Positions 1 through 6,064 of a DNA stretch of 9,731 nucleotides are shown here, one piece after another. The notes beneath the pieces are model-generated. The model made no database searches. It saw only the letters and a list, made by a program, of their open reading frames with translations, and was not told the origin of the DNA. Within the stretch, counting starts at the first letter, position 1, and the number at the start of each line of letters is the position of its first letter. Origin of the DNA: a bacterium (GTDB lineage Bacteria; Patescibacteriota; Minisyncoccia; Minisyncoccales; Minisyncoccaceae); the NCBI GenBank assembly GCA_023229485.1, contig JALNZJ010000016.1:1-9731 (forward strand), written 5' to 3'. The translations under genes were made by a program, and so were the position numbers.

Positions 1-61
1 TAGCAAAAACTGATACGAAGGCGAATCCAAGACAATTATGTCTCCGCAGGAGAGGGAGGGA

Positions 62-129
62 TTCGAAGACTTTTGTTTGACTGAAACAAAAGTCAGCCTG
101 AGTCAGTTTAGCAAAAACTGATACGAAGG
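62..129. other. structured repeat element, core copy 1
   Basis: The core runs TTCGAAGAC, perfect 11-bp stem (68-78 with 84-94) closed by loop GACTG (79-83), CAGCCTGAGTC (94-104), a 7-bp stem (103-109 with 115-121), and GATACGAAGG to 129. The first 6 bases belong to an inverted tRNA T-loop (61-67). A copy with different stem sequences but the same loop and linkers lies at 8791-8885. Transcribed strand and function are unknown. Confidence 0.6.
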
Positions 130-169
130 CGAATCCAAGACAATTATGTCTCCGCAGGAGAGGGAGGGA

Positions 170-238
170 TTCGAAGACTTTTGTTTGACTGAAACAAAAG
201 TCAGCCTGAGTCGATTCTAGCAAGAACCGATACGAAGG
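170..238. other. structured repeat element, core copy 2
   Basis: This core is identical to copy 1 up to 212. The last hairpin then differs: TCGATT (211-216) faces AACCGA (225-230). One pair is A/C on the plus strand but would be a G-U wobble on the minus strand, which is a weak hint for a minus-strand RNA. The copy ends with GATACGAAGG at 229-238 and borders the promoter region of the DUF4446 gene. Confidence 0.58.
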
Positions 239-296
239 TTGAATCTTTTGTTTATAAAAGCGAAACCTTGCTAATTTTCTAATCGAATGATTAAGA

Positions 297-302
297 TATA
301 AT
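297..302 (+). promoter_or_regulatory. -10 box of the DUF4446 gene
   Basis: A perfect TATAAT ends 12 nt before the ATG at 315, so a transcript would begin about 6 nt before the start codon or at it. The -35 region is weak (TTTTCT at 275-280). There is no Shine-Dalgarno sequence, consistent with a leaderless or near-leaderless mRNA. Confidence 0.55.
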
Positions 303-314
303 TTTTGTAAAAAT

Positions 315-680
315 ATGTTTTTTGGTAAAAGTAAAGAAAAGAAAGTTATTAAAACTATTGAGGATGCTATTAATTGTATCGAGAATCTTGAGAAGAAATT
401 AGATAGCTCTAATGAAAGAATAAAAGAACTGGAAAATAATAGTAAATTCTTTTTTGAAAAATTTGAACTCATTAGATATAACCCATTTAGTGAAGTAGGT
501 GGAGATCAAAGCTTTTCACTTGTTCTTCTAAACAACAAGAACGATGGGTTTGTTTTTACATCTATTTATACAAAAGAGGGGAATCGCTTATATGCCAAGC
601 CAATAAGTAAGGGCGAATCAAAGTATCAATTATCAGATGAAGAAAAAAATATCGTTAAAAAGTTAGCTAATAAGAAGTAG
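315..680 (+). CDS. DUF4446 family protein
   Basis: This is a 121-aa protein of unknown function. It opens with a lysine-rich stretch and a predicted coiled coil (about residues 15-45, ENLEKKLDSSNERIKELENN). The family signature follows: RYNPFSEVGGDQSFSLVLL at about 54-72, then the F-T-S-I-Y-T-K-E-G-N-R-Y-A-K-P block and a C-terminal YQLSDEEK helix. These blocks are typical of DUF4446 (PF14584), which in Firmicutes is often found near chromosome-partitioning genes and usually follows an N-terminal membrane segment. No membrane segment is seen here. The ATG at 315 is the first in frame after a TATAAT box. The gene ends 18 nt before infB, so the two may be co-transcribed. Family assignment is from remembered motifs; function is unknown. 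Confidence 0.8.
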   Translation: MFFGKSKEKKVIKTIEDAINCIENLEKKLDSSNERIKELENNSKFFFEKFELIRYNPFSEVGGDQSFSLVLLNNKNDGFVFTSIYTKEGNRLYAKPISKGESKYQLSDEEKNIVKKLANKK

Positions 681-698
681 TTTAAATTATATAGCCTT

Positions 699-2201
699 AT
701 GACAGCAACCACAAAAAAGAAAGTAATCGAAAGTGTTGTTACCAAGCCTCCAGTGGTAGTTGTTTTAGGGCATATTGACCACGGTAAAACATCCTTATTA
801 ACATCTATCAAGGATTTTAAAATTCTGAATAAAGAGGCAGGAGGAATTACTCAGCACGTAGGTGCTTACCAAGTAGAACACAACAACAAAAAAATAACTA
901 TTATTGACACTCCAGGGCATGAATCTTTTTCGGCCATCAGGTCTCGTGGATCAAAAGTTGCGGACATCGGTATTCTTGTAATTGATGCTTGCGAAGGGAT
1001 TAAAAAGCAAACCAAAGAAGCGATATCTCATATTAAAAAAGAAAATCTAACTACGATTGTTGCTTTGAATAAGATGGATAAGCCAGAGGCAAATCCAGAA
1101 ATGGTAAAACAGCAACTTGGAGAAGAAGAAATATTTGTAGAATCTTATGGTGGAATAGTTCCTTGTGTAGAAATATCTGCAAAAACTGGCAAAGGTATTC
1201 CTGAATTATTAGATTTAATTCTTTTAGTGGCAGAGATGGGTGAACTGAAGGCTTCACTAGAGGGGCAGGCATCAGGAGTTATTATCGAAGCTTATCAAGA
1301 TAACCAAAGAGGACCAACTGCGACAGCTATTGTCGAACAAGGAATATTAAAACAAGGTGATATTATTGGAACAAAAACAGCAGTTGGAAAAATAAAGAAT
1401 TTAGGGGATTTTCTTGGTAAAGAAATTAAAGAAGCGAATCCAGCTGATCCAATTATAATAGTTGGCTTTGAAAAAGTTCCAACAGTTGGCGAAAAATTTT
1501 ATGTCTATAAAGAATACAATGAAGCCGTAAATGACTTAAAAGAAAGGGTTATTAAAAAAGATAAATCACAGCTTGAAGATCCTAATAAAAAATACTTGAG
1601 GATTATTTTAAAAGCAGATACGCTTGGATCATTAGAAGCAGTTGAAGATGTGCTGAAGAACCTGCCGCAAGAAACAATTGGAATAAATATAGTTTTATCA
1701 GACGTGGGAAATGTTAATGAGTCTGATATTAAATTAGCAAAAATGAGTGAAGCCACTATAATCGCTTTTAGGGTAAAAAGTGACAAAATAGCAGAAGCTA
1801 GTGCGAGTAAAGATAGAATAAAAATCTACATCACAGACTTGATTTATAATTTATCTCAAGACGTCAGGGTACTTATGGAAAGAAAGCTTACGAAAGAAAA
1901 AGAAAGAACAGATTTAGGAAAAATGGAAATAACGATTATCATTAGGACAGAAAAGAACAGGCAGATAGTGGGAGGATTAGTTTTATCAGGGCTAATTGAA
2001 AAGGGGAGTCAAGTAGAGATTTTGAGAGATACTGAAATAATTGGAACAGGAAAAATAATTGATCTACAAGTCAATAAAAAAAGCCTTGACTCTATAAAAG
2101 AAGGAAAGGAGTGTGCTTTACTTTACCAAGGGAGCGAAAAGATAAAAGAAGGAGATGAGTTAGTTTCGTTTAAAGAGCAATATATAAAAGAAGTATTATA
2201 A
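699..2201 (+). CDS. infB: translation initiation factor IF-2 (short form)
   Basis: IF-2 is the GTPase that brings fMet-tRNA to the 30S subunit and promotes subunit joining. All G motifs are visible: G1 GHIDHGKT (residues 24-31), G2 GGITQHVGA (48-56), G3 DTPGHE (70-75), G4 NKMD (124-127) and G5 SAK (160-162). Beta-barrel domain II follows (about 180-270), then domain III (about 295-395) and the C-terminal barrel that binds initiator tRNA (about 410-495). At 500 aa it lacks the long N-terminal region of E. coli IF-2 (890 aa); short forms are common in reduced genomes. G1 has Ile where most have Val. No Shine-Dalgarno is seen. A TATATA (688-693) ends 5 nt before the ATG and may give a separate, leaderless transcript. 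The stop overlaps the rbfA start by one base, suggesting translational coupling. Confidence 0.97.
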   Translation: MTATTKKKVIESVVTKPPVVVVLGHIDHGKTSLLTSIKDFKILNKEAGGITQHVGAYQVEHNNKKITIIDTPGHESFSAIRSRGSKVADIGILVIDACEGIKKQTKEAISHIKKENLTTIVALNKMDKPEANPEMVKQQLGEEEIFVESYGGIVPCVEISAKTGKGIPELLDLILLVAEMGELKASLEGQASGVIIEAYQDNQRGPTATAIVEQGILKQGDIIGTKTAVGKIKNLGDFLGKEIKEANPADPIIIVGFEKVPTVGEKFYVYKEYNEAVNDLKERVIKKDKSQLEDPNKKYLRIILKADTLGSLEAVEDVLKNLPQETIGINIVLSDVGNVNESDIKLAKMSEATIIAFRVKSDKIAEASASKDRIKIYITDLIYNLSQDVRVLMERKLTKEKERTDLGKMEITIIIRTEKNRQIVGGLVLSGLIEKGSQVEILRDTEIIGTGKIIDLQVNKKSLDSIKEGKECALLYQGSEKIKEGDELVSFKEQYIKEVL

Positions 2202-2560
2202 TGTTTAGAGGAGAAAAACTAAATAATTTAGTCAGAGAACAGTTGAATAGAATAATCTTTAAAGAATTGGATATATTACCAGGAATATTGCTTACTATTA
2301 CTAGAGTTGATTGTAGTCCAACAGGGACAGCGGCAAAAGTATACATTTCGGTAATGCCAGATAGTCAGTTTAAAGATGTTTTTGAATTTTTAAAACGCCA
2401 CACTAGAGAAATACAATACTTTCTTAAAAAATCCTTAAGAATACATCCAATACCAAAGGTATTTTTTGTAGAAGAAAAAGCTACCAAGGAAGCAGCTAAT
2501 ATAGAAAAACTTTTAGGAGAAATAAAAAAAACCGAAACGAATATAGAAAAAGGGGAGTAG
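2201..2560 (+). CDS. rbfA: ribosome-binding factor A
   Basis: RbfA is a small KH-fold protein that binds the 30S subunit and helps mature the 5' end of 16S rRNA. The 119-aa product fits the family length. It starts with the typical basic helix (MFRGEKLNNLVREQLNRII), has the central strand block ITRVDCSPTGTAAKVYISV (about 33-51), and ends with RIHPIPKVFFVEE (about 80-92), matching the conserved R-x-x-P-x-L-x-F block. Its ATG overlaps the infB TAA (TAATG at 2199-2203), and infB-rbfA adjacency is classical. The tail is Lys/Glu rich. A tRNA promoter begins about 20 nt after the TAG stop, with no terminator between. Confidence 0.92.
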   Translation: MFRGEKLNNLVREQLNRIIFKELDILPGILLTITRVDCSPTGTAAKVYISVMPDSQFKDVFEFLKRHTREIQYFLKKSLRIHPIPKVFFVEEKATKEAANIEKLLGEIKKTETNIEKGE

Positions 2561-2577
2561 AAAAAAATATAAAAGTA

Positions 2578-2586
2578 TGCTATAAA
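2578..2586 (+). promoter_or_regulatory. extended -10 promoter of the tRNA-Cys/tRNA-Leu unit
   Basis: TGC-TATAAA forms an extended -10 (TGn plus hexamer) ending 16 nt before tRNA-Cys, which gives a short 5' leader of about 10 nt. No good -35 is seen at the right distance. The string TATGCTATAAA also occurs upstream of rpsA. Confidence 0.55.
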
Positions 2587-2602
2587 AATTTTGTAGATAT
2601 CT

Positions 2603-2677
2603 GGCGTGGTAGCCAAGTAGTAAGGCAAGGGTCTGCAAAACCCTCATGCGTGGGTGCGAATCCCACTCACGCCTCCA
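2603..2677 (+). tRNA. tRNA-Cys(GCA)
   Basis: A complete cloverleaf folds: acceptor GGCGTGG with TCACGCC (G-U at the last pair), D-stem GCC/GGC, anticodon stem AGGGT/ACCCT around loop CTGCAAA (anticodon GCA), variable loop CATGC, and T-arm GTGGG-TGCGAAT-CCCAC. The T-loop begins TGC rather than the usual TTC. The discriminator base is U73, the identity base for CysRS, and CCA is encoded (2675-2677). It is followed after 29 nt by tRNA-Leu on the same strand. Confidence 0.96.
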
Positions 2678-2706
2678 ATTCTATAACAAGGATTGCAAAT
2701 ACATAC

Positions 2707-2789
2707 GCCGCGGTGCTGGAATCGGCAGACAGGATGGACTTAAAATCCATTGGGCCTAGCCCGTGTGGGTTCAATTCCCACCCGCGGCA
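2707..2789 (+). tRNA. tRNA-Leu(UAA)
   Basis: This is a class II tRNA of 83 nt. Acceptor GCCGCGG pairs with CCGCGGC. The anticodon arm is ATGGA-CTTAAAA-TCCAT with anticodon TAA at 2741-2743. A long variable arm (TGGGCCTAGCCCG region) and T-arm GTGGG-TTCAATT-CCCAC follow, with A73. CCA is not encoded (the trailer is CATACAC), so a CCA-adding enzyme is required. It decodes UUA/UUG. A terminator hairpin and an inverted copy of its T-arm lie downstream. Confidence 0.96.
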
Positions 2790-2796
2790 CATACAC

Positions 2797-2831
2797 AATA
2801 AAAGACACATCTTTCAGATGTGTCTTTTATT
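2797..2831 (+). terminator. terminator hairpin after tRNA-Leu
   Basis: A perfect 16-bp stem (2797-2812 with 2816-2831) has a 3-nt loop TTC, and the right arm runs into TTTTATTAT. The rich A tract on the left and T tract on the right let it act in both directions. It is the symmetry centre (2814) of a larger quasi-palindrome involving the tRNA-Leu T-arm. Confidence 0.85.
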
Positions 2832-2863
2832 ATGATGCTACGCATGAGAGGGAATTGAACCCA
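2832..2863 (-). repeat. inverted copy of the tRNA-Leu 3' end (anti-T-arm)
   Basis: GGGAATTGAACCCA (2850-2863) is the exact reverse complement of 14 bases of the tRNA-Leu T-arm (2766-2779). The preceding TATGATGCTACGC resembles, with two small insertions, the reverse complement of the acceptor end and trailer (TATGTGCCGC). The copy mirrors the tRNA about the terminator centre. The conserved core seen at 62-129 and 8791-8885 is absent here. Confidence 0.75.
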
Positions 2864-2896
2864 AATTAAAACCCGCTCCTTTTGGGAGCGAGTTTT
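2864..2896 (-). terminator. terminator of the 3D-domain gene
   Basis: Read on the minus strand, ACTCGCTCC (2893-2885) pairs with GGAGCGGGT (2879-2871) around a 5-nt loop. There is one G-U pair, and TTTAATTT follows. It starts 10 nt after the stop codon at 2903. On the plus strand the same pair is C/A, so the minus strand is the better fit, although TTTTT on the plus side may give some bidirectional activity. Confidence 0.8.
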
Positions 2897-2902
2897 TCGT
2901 TA

Positions 2903-3412
2903 TTAGATTTGAGATATTTCGATATAAGTCTCTTTTACTCCGAAGTCTATAGCCTCTTCAGTAGTAGGGAACCAAATATCTACTTTATAATTACCTTTTC
3001 TAGCATTCATCCTATCCGTAACCGTAAATATTTTACTTCCGTATAATGATGGAATTTTTATCTTTGTTCCGAATGGAAGCATGTTATTAGCAACTATGCC
3101 ATCTTTTACTACAGTACCATTAGCAGTAACAAGAGGAGTATTATCTGTTTGTTCTACTTCAGATGAGTAGGCAGTAATGATAACCTTTATTCTCTTTATT
3201 TTTTGCTCGTCGATACTGGAAAAGGTCTTATTGTCTACCAGTAATTCATTTTCTCCTTTTTGGGATGATTGATAAAAAAAAGATGTTGAACCAGCGATGT
3301 TATTATTATCAAGGTTCTCGACGCTTTTACCATCCATTCCTAGGCATATTCCAGCCAGCGAAAAAATAATTACAGCAGCCAACAAGTAAACTAAGTGATT
3401 TGGACTACTCAT
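2903..3412 (-). CDS. exported 3D-domain protein (putative peptidoglycan lytic enzyme)
   Basis: The 169-aa product has an N-terminal hydrophobic signal or anchor (about 7-25), a polar linker (about 30-70) and a C-terminal 3D domain (about 74-169), a double-psi barrel related to MltA and to Bacillus YabE/YuiC-type lytic enzymes. Seen directly are TAYSSEVEQTDNTP, ANGTVVKDGIVA, LPFGTKIKIP, FTVTDRM and YKVDIW, with the three family Asp residues at D90, D133 and D145. The likely role is cleavage of cell-wall glycan outside the membrane; the substrate is inferred from the family. The start chosen is ATG at 3412. A TTG at 3442 is also in frame but lies upstream of the expected transcription start of a good promoter (3444-3472). 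The 5' leader would be about 25 nt and contains a small ACCCT/AGGGT hairpin holding the only AGGG-like ribosome-binding sequence. Confidence 0.85.
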   Translation of the reverse strand: MSSPNHLVYLLAAVIIFSLAGICLGMDGKSVENLDNNNIAGSTSFFYQSSQKGENELLVDNKTFSSIDEQKIKRIKVIITAYSSEVEQTDNTPLVTANGTVVKDGIVANNMLPFGTKIKIPSLYGSKIFTVTDRMNARKGNYKVDIWFPTTEEAIDFGVKETYIEISQI

Positions 3413-3443
3413 AATTACAAACCCTTTTTGAGGGTATGTCAAT

Positions 3444-3472
3444 ATAATACCTTTTCAGGGGTGAATAGTCAA
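3444..3472 (-). promoter_or_regulatory. promoter of the 3D-domain gene
   Basis: On the minus strand the -35 is TTGACT (3472-3467), the spacer is 17 nt, and the -10 is TATTAT (3449-3444). Transcription should start near 3437, which supports the ATG at 3412 over the TTG at 3442. Confidence 0.75.
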
Positions 3473-3503
3473 AAGATTTGTCCACAGGTACGAGAAACCT
3501 TTC

Positions 3504-3532
3504 TTTATTATTATTTCTATTTATCGTATAAT
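3504..3532 (+). promoter_or_regulatory. promoter of the Cys-rich secreted protein gene
   Basis: A perfect -10 TATAAT (3527-3532) sits 17 nt from a weak -35 TTTATT (3504-3509). The leader to the ATG at 3570 would be about 30 nt and AT-rich, without a Shine-Dalgarno. It is back to back with the promoter of the 3D-domain gene. Confidence 0.6.
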
Positions 3533-3569
3533 ATATTTAACGTAATTAATTAAAAATAACAAAAATGAT

Positions 3570-4772
3570 ATGCACTTTTCCAAGGGTAAATTTAAAATTT
3601 TATTTATAATTTTAGTGTTTTGTTTTGGTTTTTTAGACAATCATTCGGCATTGGCTGTAACTGGCACTTGTGGATCAACTCATTATAATTGTGTTTCTGG
3701 TACACTTAATGGAGCACAAGGTTCCGGTGGGTGTAATGAGGGGCCAGTTTATACTTATAATTGGAATTGGAAATGTGATGGAGATAATGGAAGTATGACA
3801 TGTTATGAAGAAGTTCCGATATGTGGAACCGCAAATGGAGCTTCTTTTACTTCATTGGATTCAAGTGCAACGAATCTTTGTTATAGTTGTCATGGATCGC
3901 AACAATTTTCACCTACAGATTTTAGAGTGACAAGCACTGGGTGGACTTGGGTTTGTCGAAGTAAATATGGTAACCCCGGTTGTAGCAACAATTTTTGCTT
4001 ATTTGCCACTCCAATTAATTGTTCAGCCACAAAGGTAGCACCTCCAGTCAATGGTGTTTGTAACGCAACTCATTACAACTGTAACGCTGGAACCTCAATA
4101 AACAATCTTCAGGGAGGAGCTTCATGGGCTTGGCAATGCCGAGGCCTTAACGGCGGATCTACCGCTACTTGTTCTCAATCATTTCCATCGTGTACTTACA
4201 ATTACGGATTATGGGGTGCTTGCGTTAACGGAACTCAAACTAGAAAAGCCACTGCAACTAATGCACCCTGTACTGGCACTCCAGTAACTAGTCAATCATG
4301 TTCTGTTCCAGTCAATGGTGTTTGTAACGCAACTCATTACAACTGTAACGCTGGAACTTCAATTAGCAACTCTCAAACCTCATCCTCTTGGACTTGGACT
4401 TGCCAAGGATCGGGTGGGGGAACAAGTACTGCCTGTTCTCAATCATTCCCAACCTGTACCTATATTTACGGATCATGGGGTGCTTGCGTTAACGGAACTC
4501 AAACTAGAACAGCTACTGCAGCTAATTCACCTTGTACTGGTACTTCAATAACTAGCCAGCCTTGTGGAACTTGTGGGCCAGCCGCAAAAACATATTTTAT
4601 GAGTGCAATTGCATATGAGGGGGCACAATGTACATCTGGAACTCCATCAAACACTACTTTTCCAGAAAAAGGTGCCACTGTCACATGGACATGCACTGTG
4701 GCGGGTGGAACGAACAGTTCAACTTGTTCTGCTAATCGCTTGAATATTAATCCTTCTTGGACCGAAGATTAA
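3570..4772 (+). CDS. secreted Cys-rich modular protein with TSP1-like repeats
   Basis: The 400-aa product has a signal peptide (hydrophobic 9-22, predicted cleavage after A-L-A at 27-29) and no membrane anchor or sorting signal at its C-terminus. Two module types alternate. Module A (NGVCNATHYNCNAGTS...W-W-C...CSQSFP, about 48 aa) is seen at 160-207 and 248-295, with a divergent copy at 31-82. Module B (CTY-YG-WGACVNGTQTR-C-C, about 36 aa) is seen at 208-244 and 296-332 and resembles a thrombospondin type-1 repeat (W-x-x-C, G-x-Q-x-R). A divergent Cys-rich segment (85-155) and a final C-x-W-x-C segment (333-393) complete it. Regular Cys spacing suggests disulfide bonding outside the cell, perhaps in adhesion to a host cell; that role is inference. 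The start ATG is the first in frame. The gene is followed by a strong terminator. Confidence 0.85.
   Translation: MHFSKGKFKILFIILVFCFGFLDNHSALAVTGTCGSTHYNCVSGTLNGAQGSGGCNEGPVYTYNWNWKCDGDNGSMTCYEEVPICGTANGASFTSLDSSATNLCYSCHGSQQFSPTDFRVTSTGWTWVCRSKYGNPGCSNNFCLFATPINCSATKVAPPVNGVCNATHYNCNAGTSINNLQGGASWAWQCRGLNGGSTATCSQSFPSCTYNYGLWGACVNGTQTRKATATNAPCTGTPVTSQSCSVPVNGVCNATHYNCNAGTSISNSQTSSSWTWTCQGSGGGTSTACSQSFPTCTYIYGSWGACVNGTQTRTATAANSPCTGTSITSQPCGTCGPAAKTYFMSAIAYEGAQCTSGTPSNTTFPEKGATVTWTCTVAGGTNSSTCSANRLNINPSWTED
4044..4565 (+). repeat. 264-bp tandem duplication inside the Cys-rich gene
   Basis: Positions 4044-4307 and 4308-4565 are direct repeats with a period of 264 bp (88 codons), each coding one A plus one B module. 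A 50-base stretch at the start (4044-4093 and 4308-4357) is identical apart from at most a base, while the middle has diverged, so the duplication is neither brand new nor ancient. Confidence 0.9.
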
Positions 4773-4792
4773 ATACTAAACCAAAAACTAAG

Positions 4793-4820
4793 GGATAGAG
4801 ATTAGTCTCTATCCTTTTTT
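4793..4820 (+). terminator. intrinsic terminator of the Cys-rich gene
   Basis: GGATAGAGA (4793-4801), loop TTAG, and TCTCTATCC (4806-4814) form a perfect 9-bp stem followed by TTTTTT. It lies 20 nt after the stop codon. Confidence 0.93.
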
Positions 4821-4902
4821 AATAAACAAAAATAGGGAATTAGCGTATAATTAGTATAAAATCAGTCAAATAAAGACTATTTAGTTTTTAGCACATAAAA
4901 TC

Positions 4903-4931
4903 TTGATTACTCTGGTTCTTTATGCTATAAA
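4903..4931 (+). promoter_or_regulatory. promoter of rpsA
   Basis: The -35 is TTGATT (4903-4908), the spacer 17 nt, and the -10 TATAAA (4926-4931) with an upstream TGC (extended -10). The expected start is at about 4938, only 2 nt from the ATG at 4940, which points to a leaderless mRNA. A further TATAAT at 4846-4851 could be a second, weaker upstream promoter. Confidence 0.75.
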
Positions 4932-4939
4932 CTATTTAT

Positions 4940-6037
4940 ATGCAGAACGAAATATTACAAAAAATAAACGATTCCGTCCGAATCTTAAAATCGGGCGATG
5001 TTGTAGATGGTAGAGTTTTGGCTATCGAAAATCTATCAATCTATTTAGACTTAGGTCCAACAAAAACAGGGATTATATTTGGTGCAGAATATCAAAATGC
5101 CAGAAACGTTTTGAAAAATGTTAAACCGAATGATGTCATATCTGTTAAGGTTATTGAAGCTGAAAACGAAAACGGTTTCATTGAGTTATCTCTAAGAGAT
5201 GCTGAAAGAGAATTCGCTTGGAAGAATGTTAAAGAGATGAAAGATTCTGACAAGGAGTTCAATGTTAAAATTAGCAAAGTTAATAAAGGGGGATTGCTTA
5301 CCGAAATTTCAGGCATTCCAGCTTTCTTGCCTACGTCTCAATTATCTCCAGAAAAATATCCAAGGGTTCCCGAAGGTGATAAGGCAAAGATTTTACGTAA
5401 ATTGCAGTCTTTTATTGGCCAAGAAATTAAAGTTAAAGTTTTAGATTTTGATGAAAAAGCAGGTCAGATTATTTTGACTGAAGAATCAAAAGAAAATGAG
5501 AATCTTCAAAAAGCTATCAAAAACCTTAAGGTTGGAGATGTGGTAGAAGGAAAGGTTTCTGGAATTGTAAACTTTGGTGCATTTATTAAATTTGCTATGC
5601 CAGAGCAACAATTCGAAGGAGCTCCTGACGATGATTTACTCGAAGGATTAGTTCATATTTCCGAACTTGATTGGCAATTAATCGAAGATCCATCTCAATT
5701 TGTTGAAATAGGACAAAAAGTAAAAGCTGAAATCATTGATATTAGTCAAGGAAGAGTTTCTTTATCTCTAAAGAATCTAAAAAAAGATCCATGGCAAGAA
5801 CTTGGTTTGAAGAATGGCGATATCGTTATTGGAATTATCTCCAGATTTAATCCTTTTGGTGCTTTTGTTCAATTAAAAACTGAAAAAGAAGATGCTAAAA
5901 TCCAAGGATTAATTCATATTTCAGAATTTGGATCAGAAACTAAAATGAAAGAAAAGATGGAAGTTGGCAAAGAGTACGAATTCCAAATTCTTAGCTTCCA
6001 ACCACAAAGACACTGGATGTCTCTAAGGTTAAAATAA
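4940..6037 (+). CDS. rpsA: 30S ribosomal protein S1 (four S1 domains)
   Basis: S1 binds mRNA on the 30S subunit through OB-fold S1 domains. Four are seen in the 365 residues: about 16-80 (GDVVDGRVLAIENLSIYLDL ... FIELSLRDA), 98-182 (a degenerate domain with GIPAFLPTSQLS), 196-280 (GDVVEGKVSGIVNFGAFIKF ... GLVHISELDW ... VSLSLKNL) and 292-365 (GDIVIGIISRFNPFGAFVQL ... GLIHISEF ... WMSLRLK). E. coli S1 has six; four is usual for shorter bacterial S1 proteins. Domain 3 carries an acidic insertion (EQQFEGAPDDD). Translation probably starts without a leader because the -10 box ends 8 nt before the ATG. Its stop is 27 nt before ftsH with no terminator. Confidence 0.92.
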   Translation: MQNEILQKINDSVRILKSGDVVDGRVLAIENLSIYLDLGPTKTGIIFGAEYQNARNVLKNVKPNDVISVKVIEAENENGFIELSLRDAEREFAWKNVKEMKDSDKEFNVKISKVNKGGLLTEISGIPAFLPTSQLSPEKYPRVPEGDKAKILRKLQSFIGQEIKVKVLDFDEKAGQIILTEESKENENLQKAIKNLKVGDVVEGKVSGIVNFGAFIKFAMPEQQFEGAPDDDLLEGLVHISELDWQLIEDPSQFVEIGQKVKAEIIDISQGRVSLSLKNLKKDPWQELGLKNGDIVIGIISRFNPFGAFVQLKTEKEDAKIQGLIHISEFGSETKMKEKMEVGKEYEFQILSFQPQRHWMSLRLK

Positions 6038-6064
6038 TTGAAATTTTAATAAAATATAGAACCT

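Larger units (their letters stand above)
1..238. repeat. 108-bp tandem repeat, two full copies plus a partial third
   Basis: Copy 1 spans 1-108 and copy 2 spans 109-217. Bases 1-104 and 109-212 are identical, and a third copy fades out after about 238. Each unit carries a small hairpin (AGACA/TGTCT at 30-43), an inverted tRNA 3' half (GGAGAGG, GAGGG, ATTCGAA at 49-67), an 11-bp hairpin with loop GACTG (68-94), the string CAGCCTGAGTC (94-104), and a 7-bp hairpin across the unit boundary (TCAGTTT 103-109 with AAACTGA 115-121). No ORF of substance lies here. The window starts inside the array, so more copies may lie to the left. The same core recurs once at 8791-8885. The near-perfect identity points to recent duplication or gene conversion. 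Confidence 0.93.

Noticed and set aside
1..238. CRISPR array
   Set aside because: The repeat is 108 bp long with no unique spacers between copies.
2650..2835. 61-codon plus-strand ORF
   Set aside because: It runs across tRNA-Cys, tRNA-Leu and the terminator, so it is an artefact of tRNA sequence.
3413..3442. TTG start adding 10 residues to the 3D-domain protein
   Set aside because: It overlaps the promoter and lies upstream of the expected transcription start; the ATG at 3412 gives a normal signal peptide.
4315..4551. 78-codon ORF inside the Cys-rich gene
   Set aside because: It is a shifted frame of the tandem duplication; the main frame has a signal peptide and regular Cys modules.
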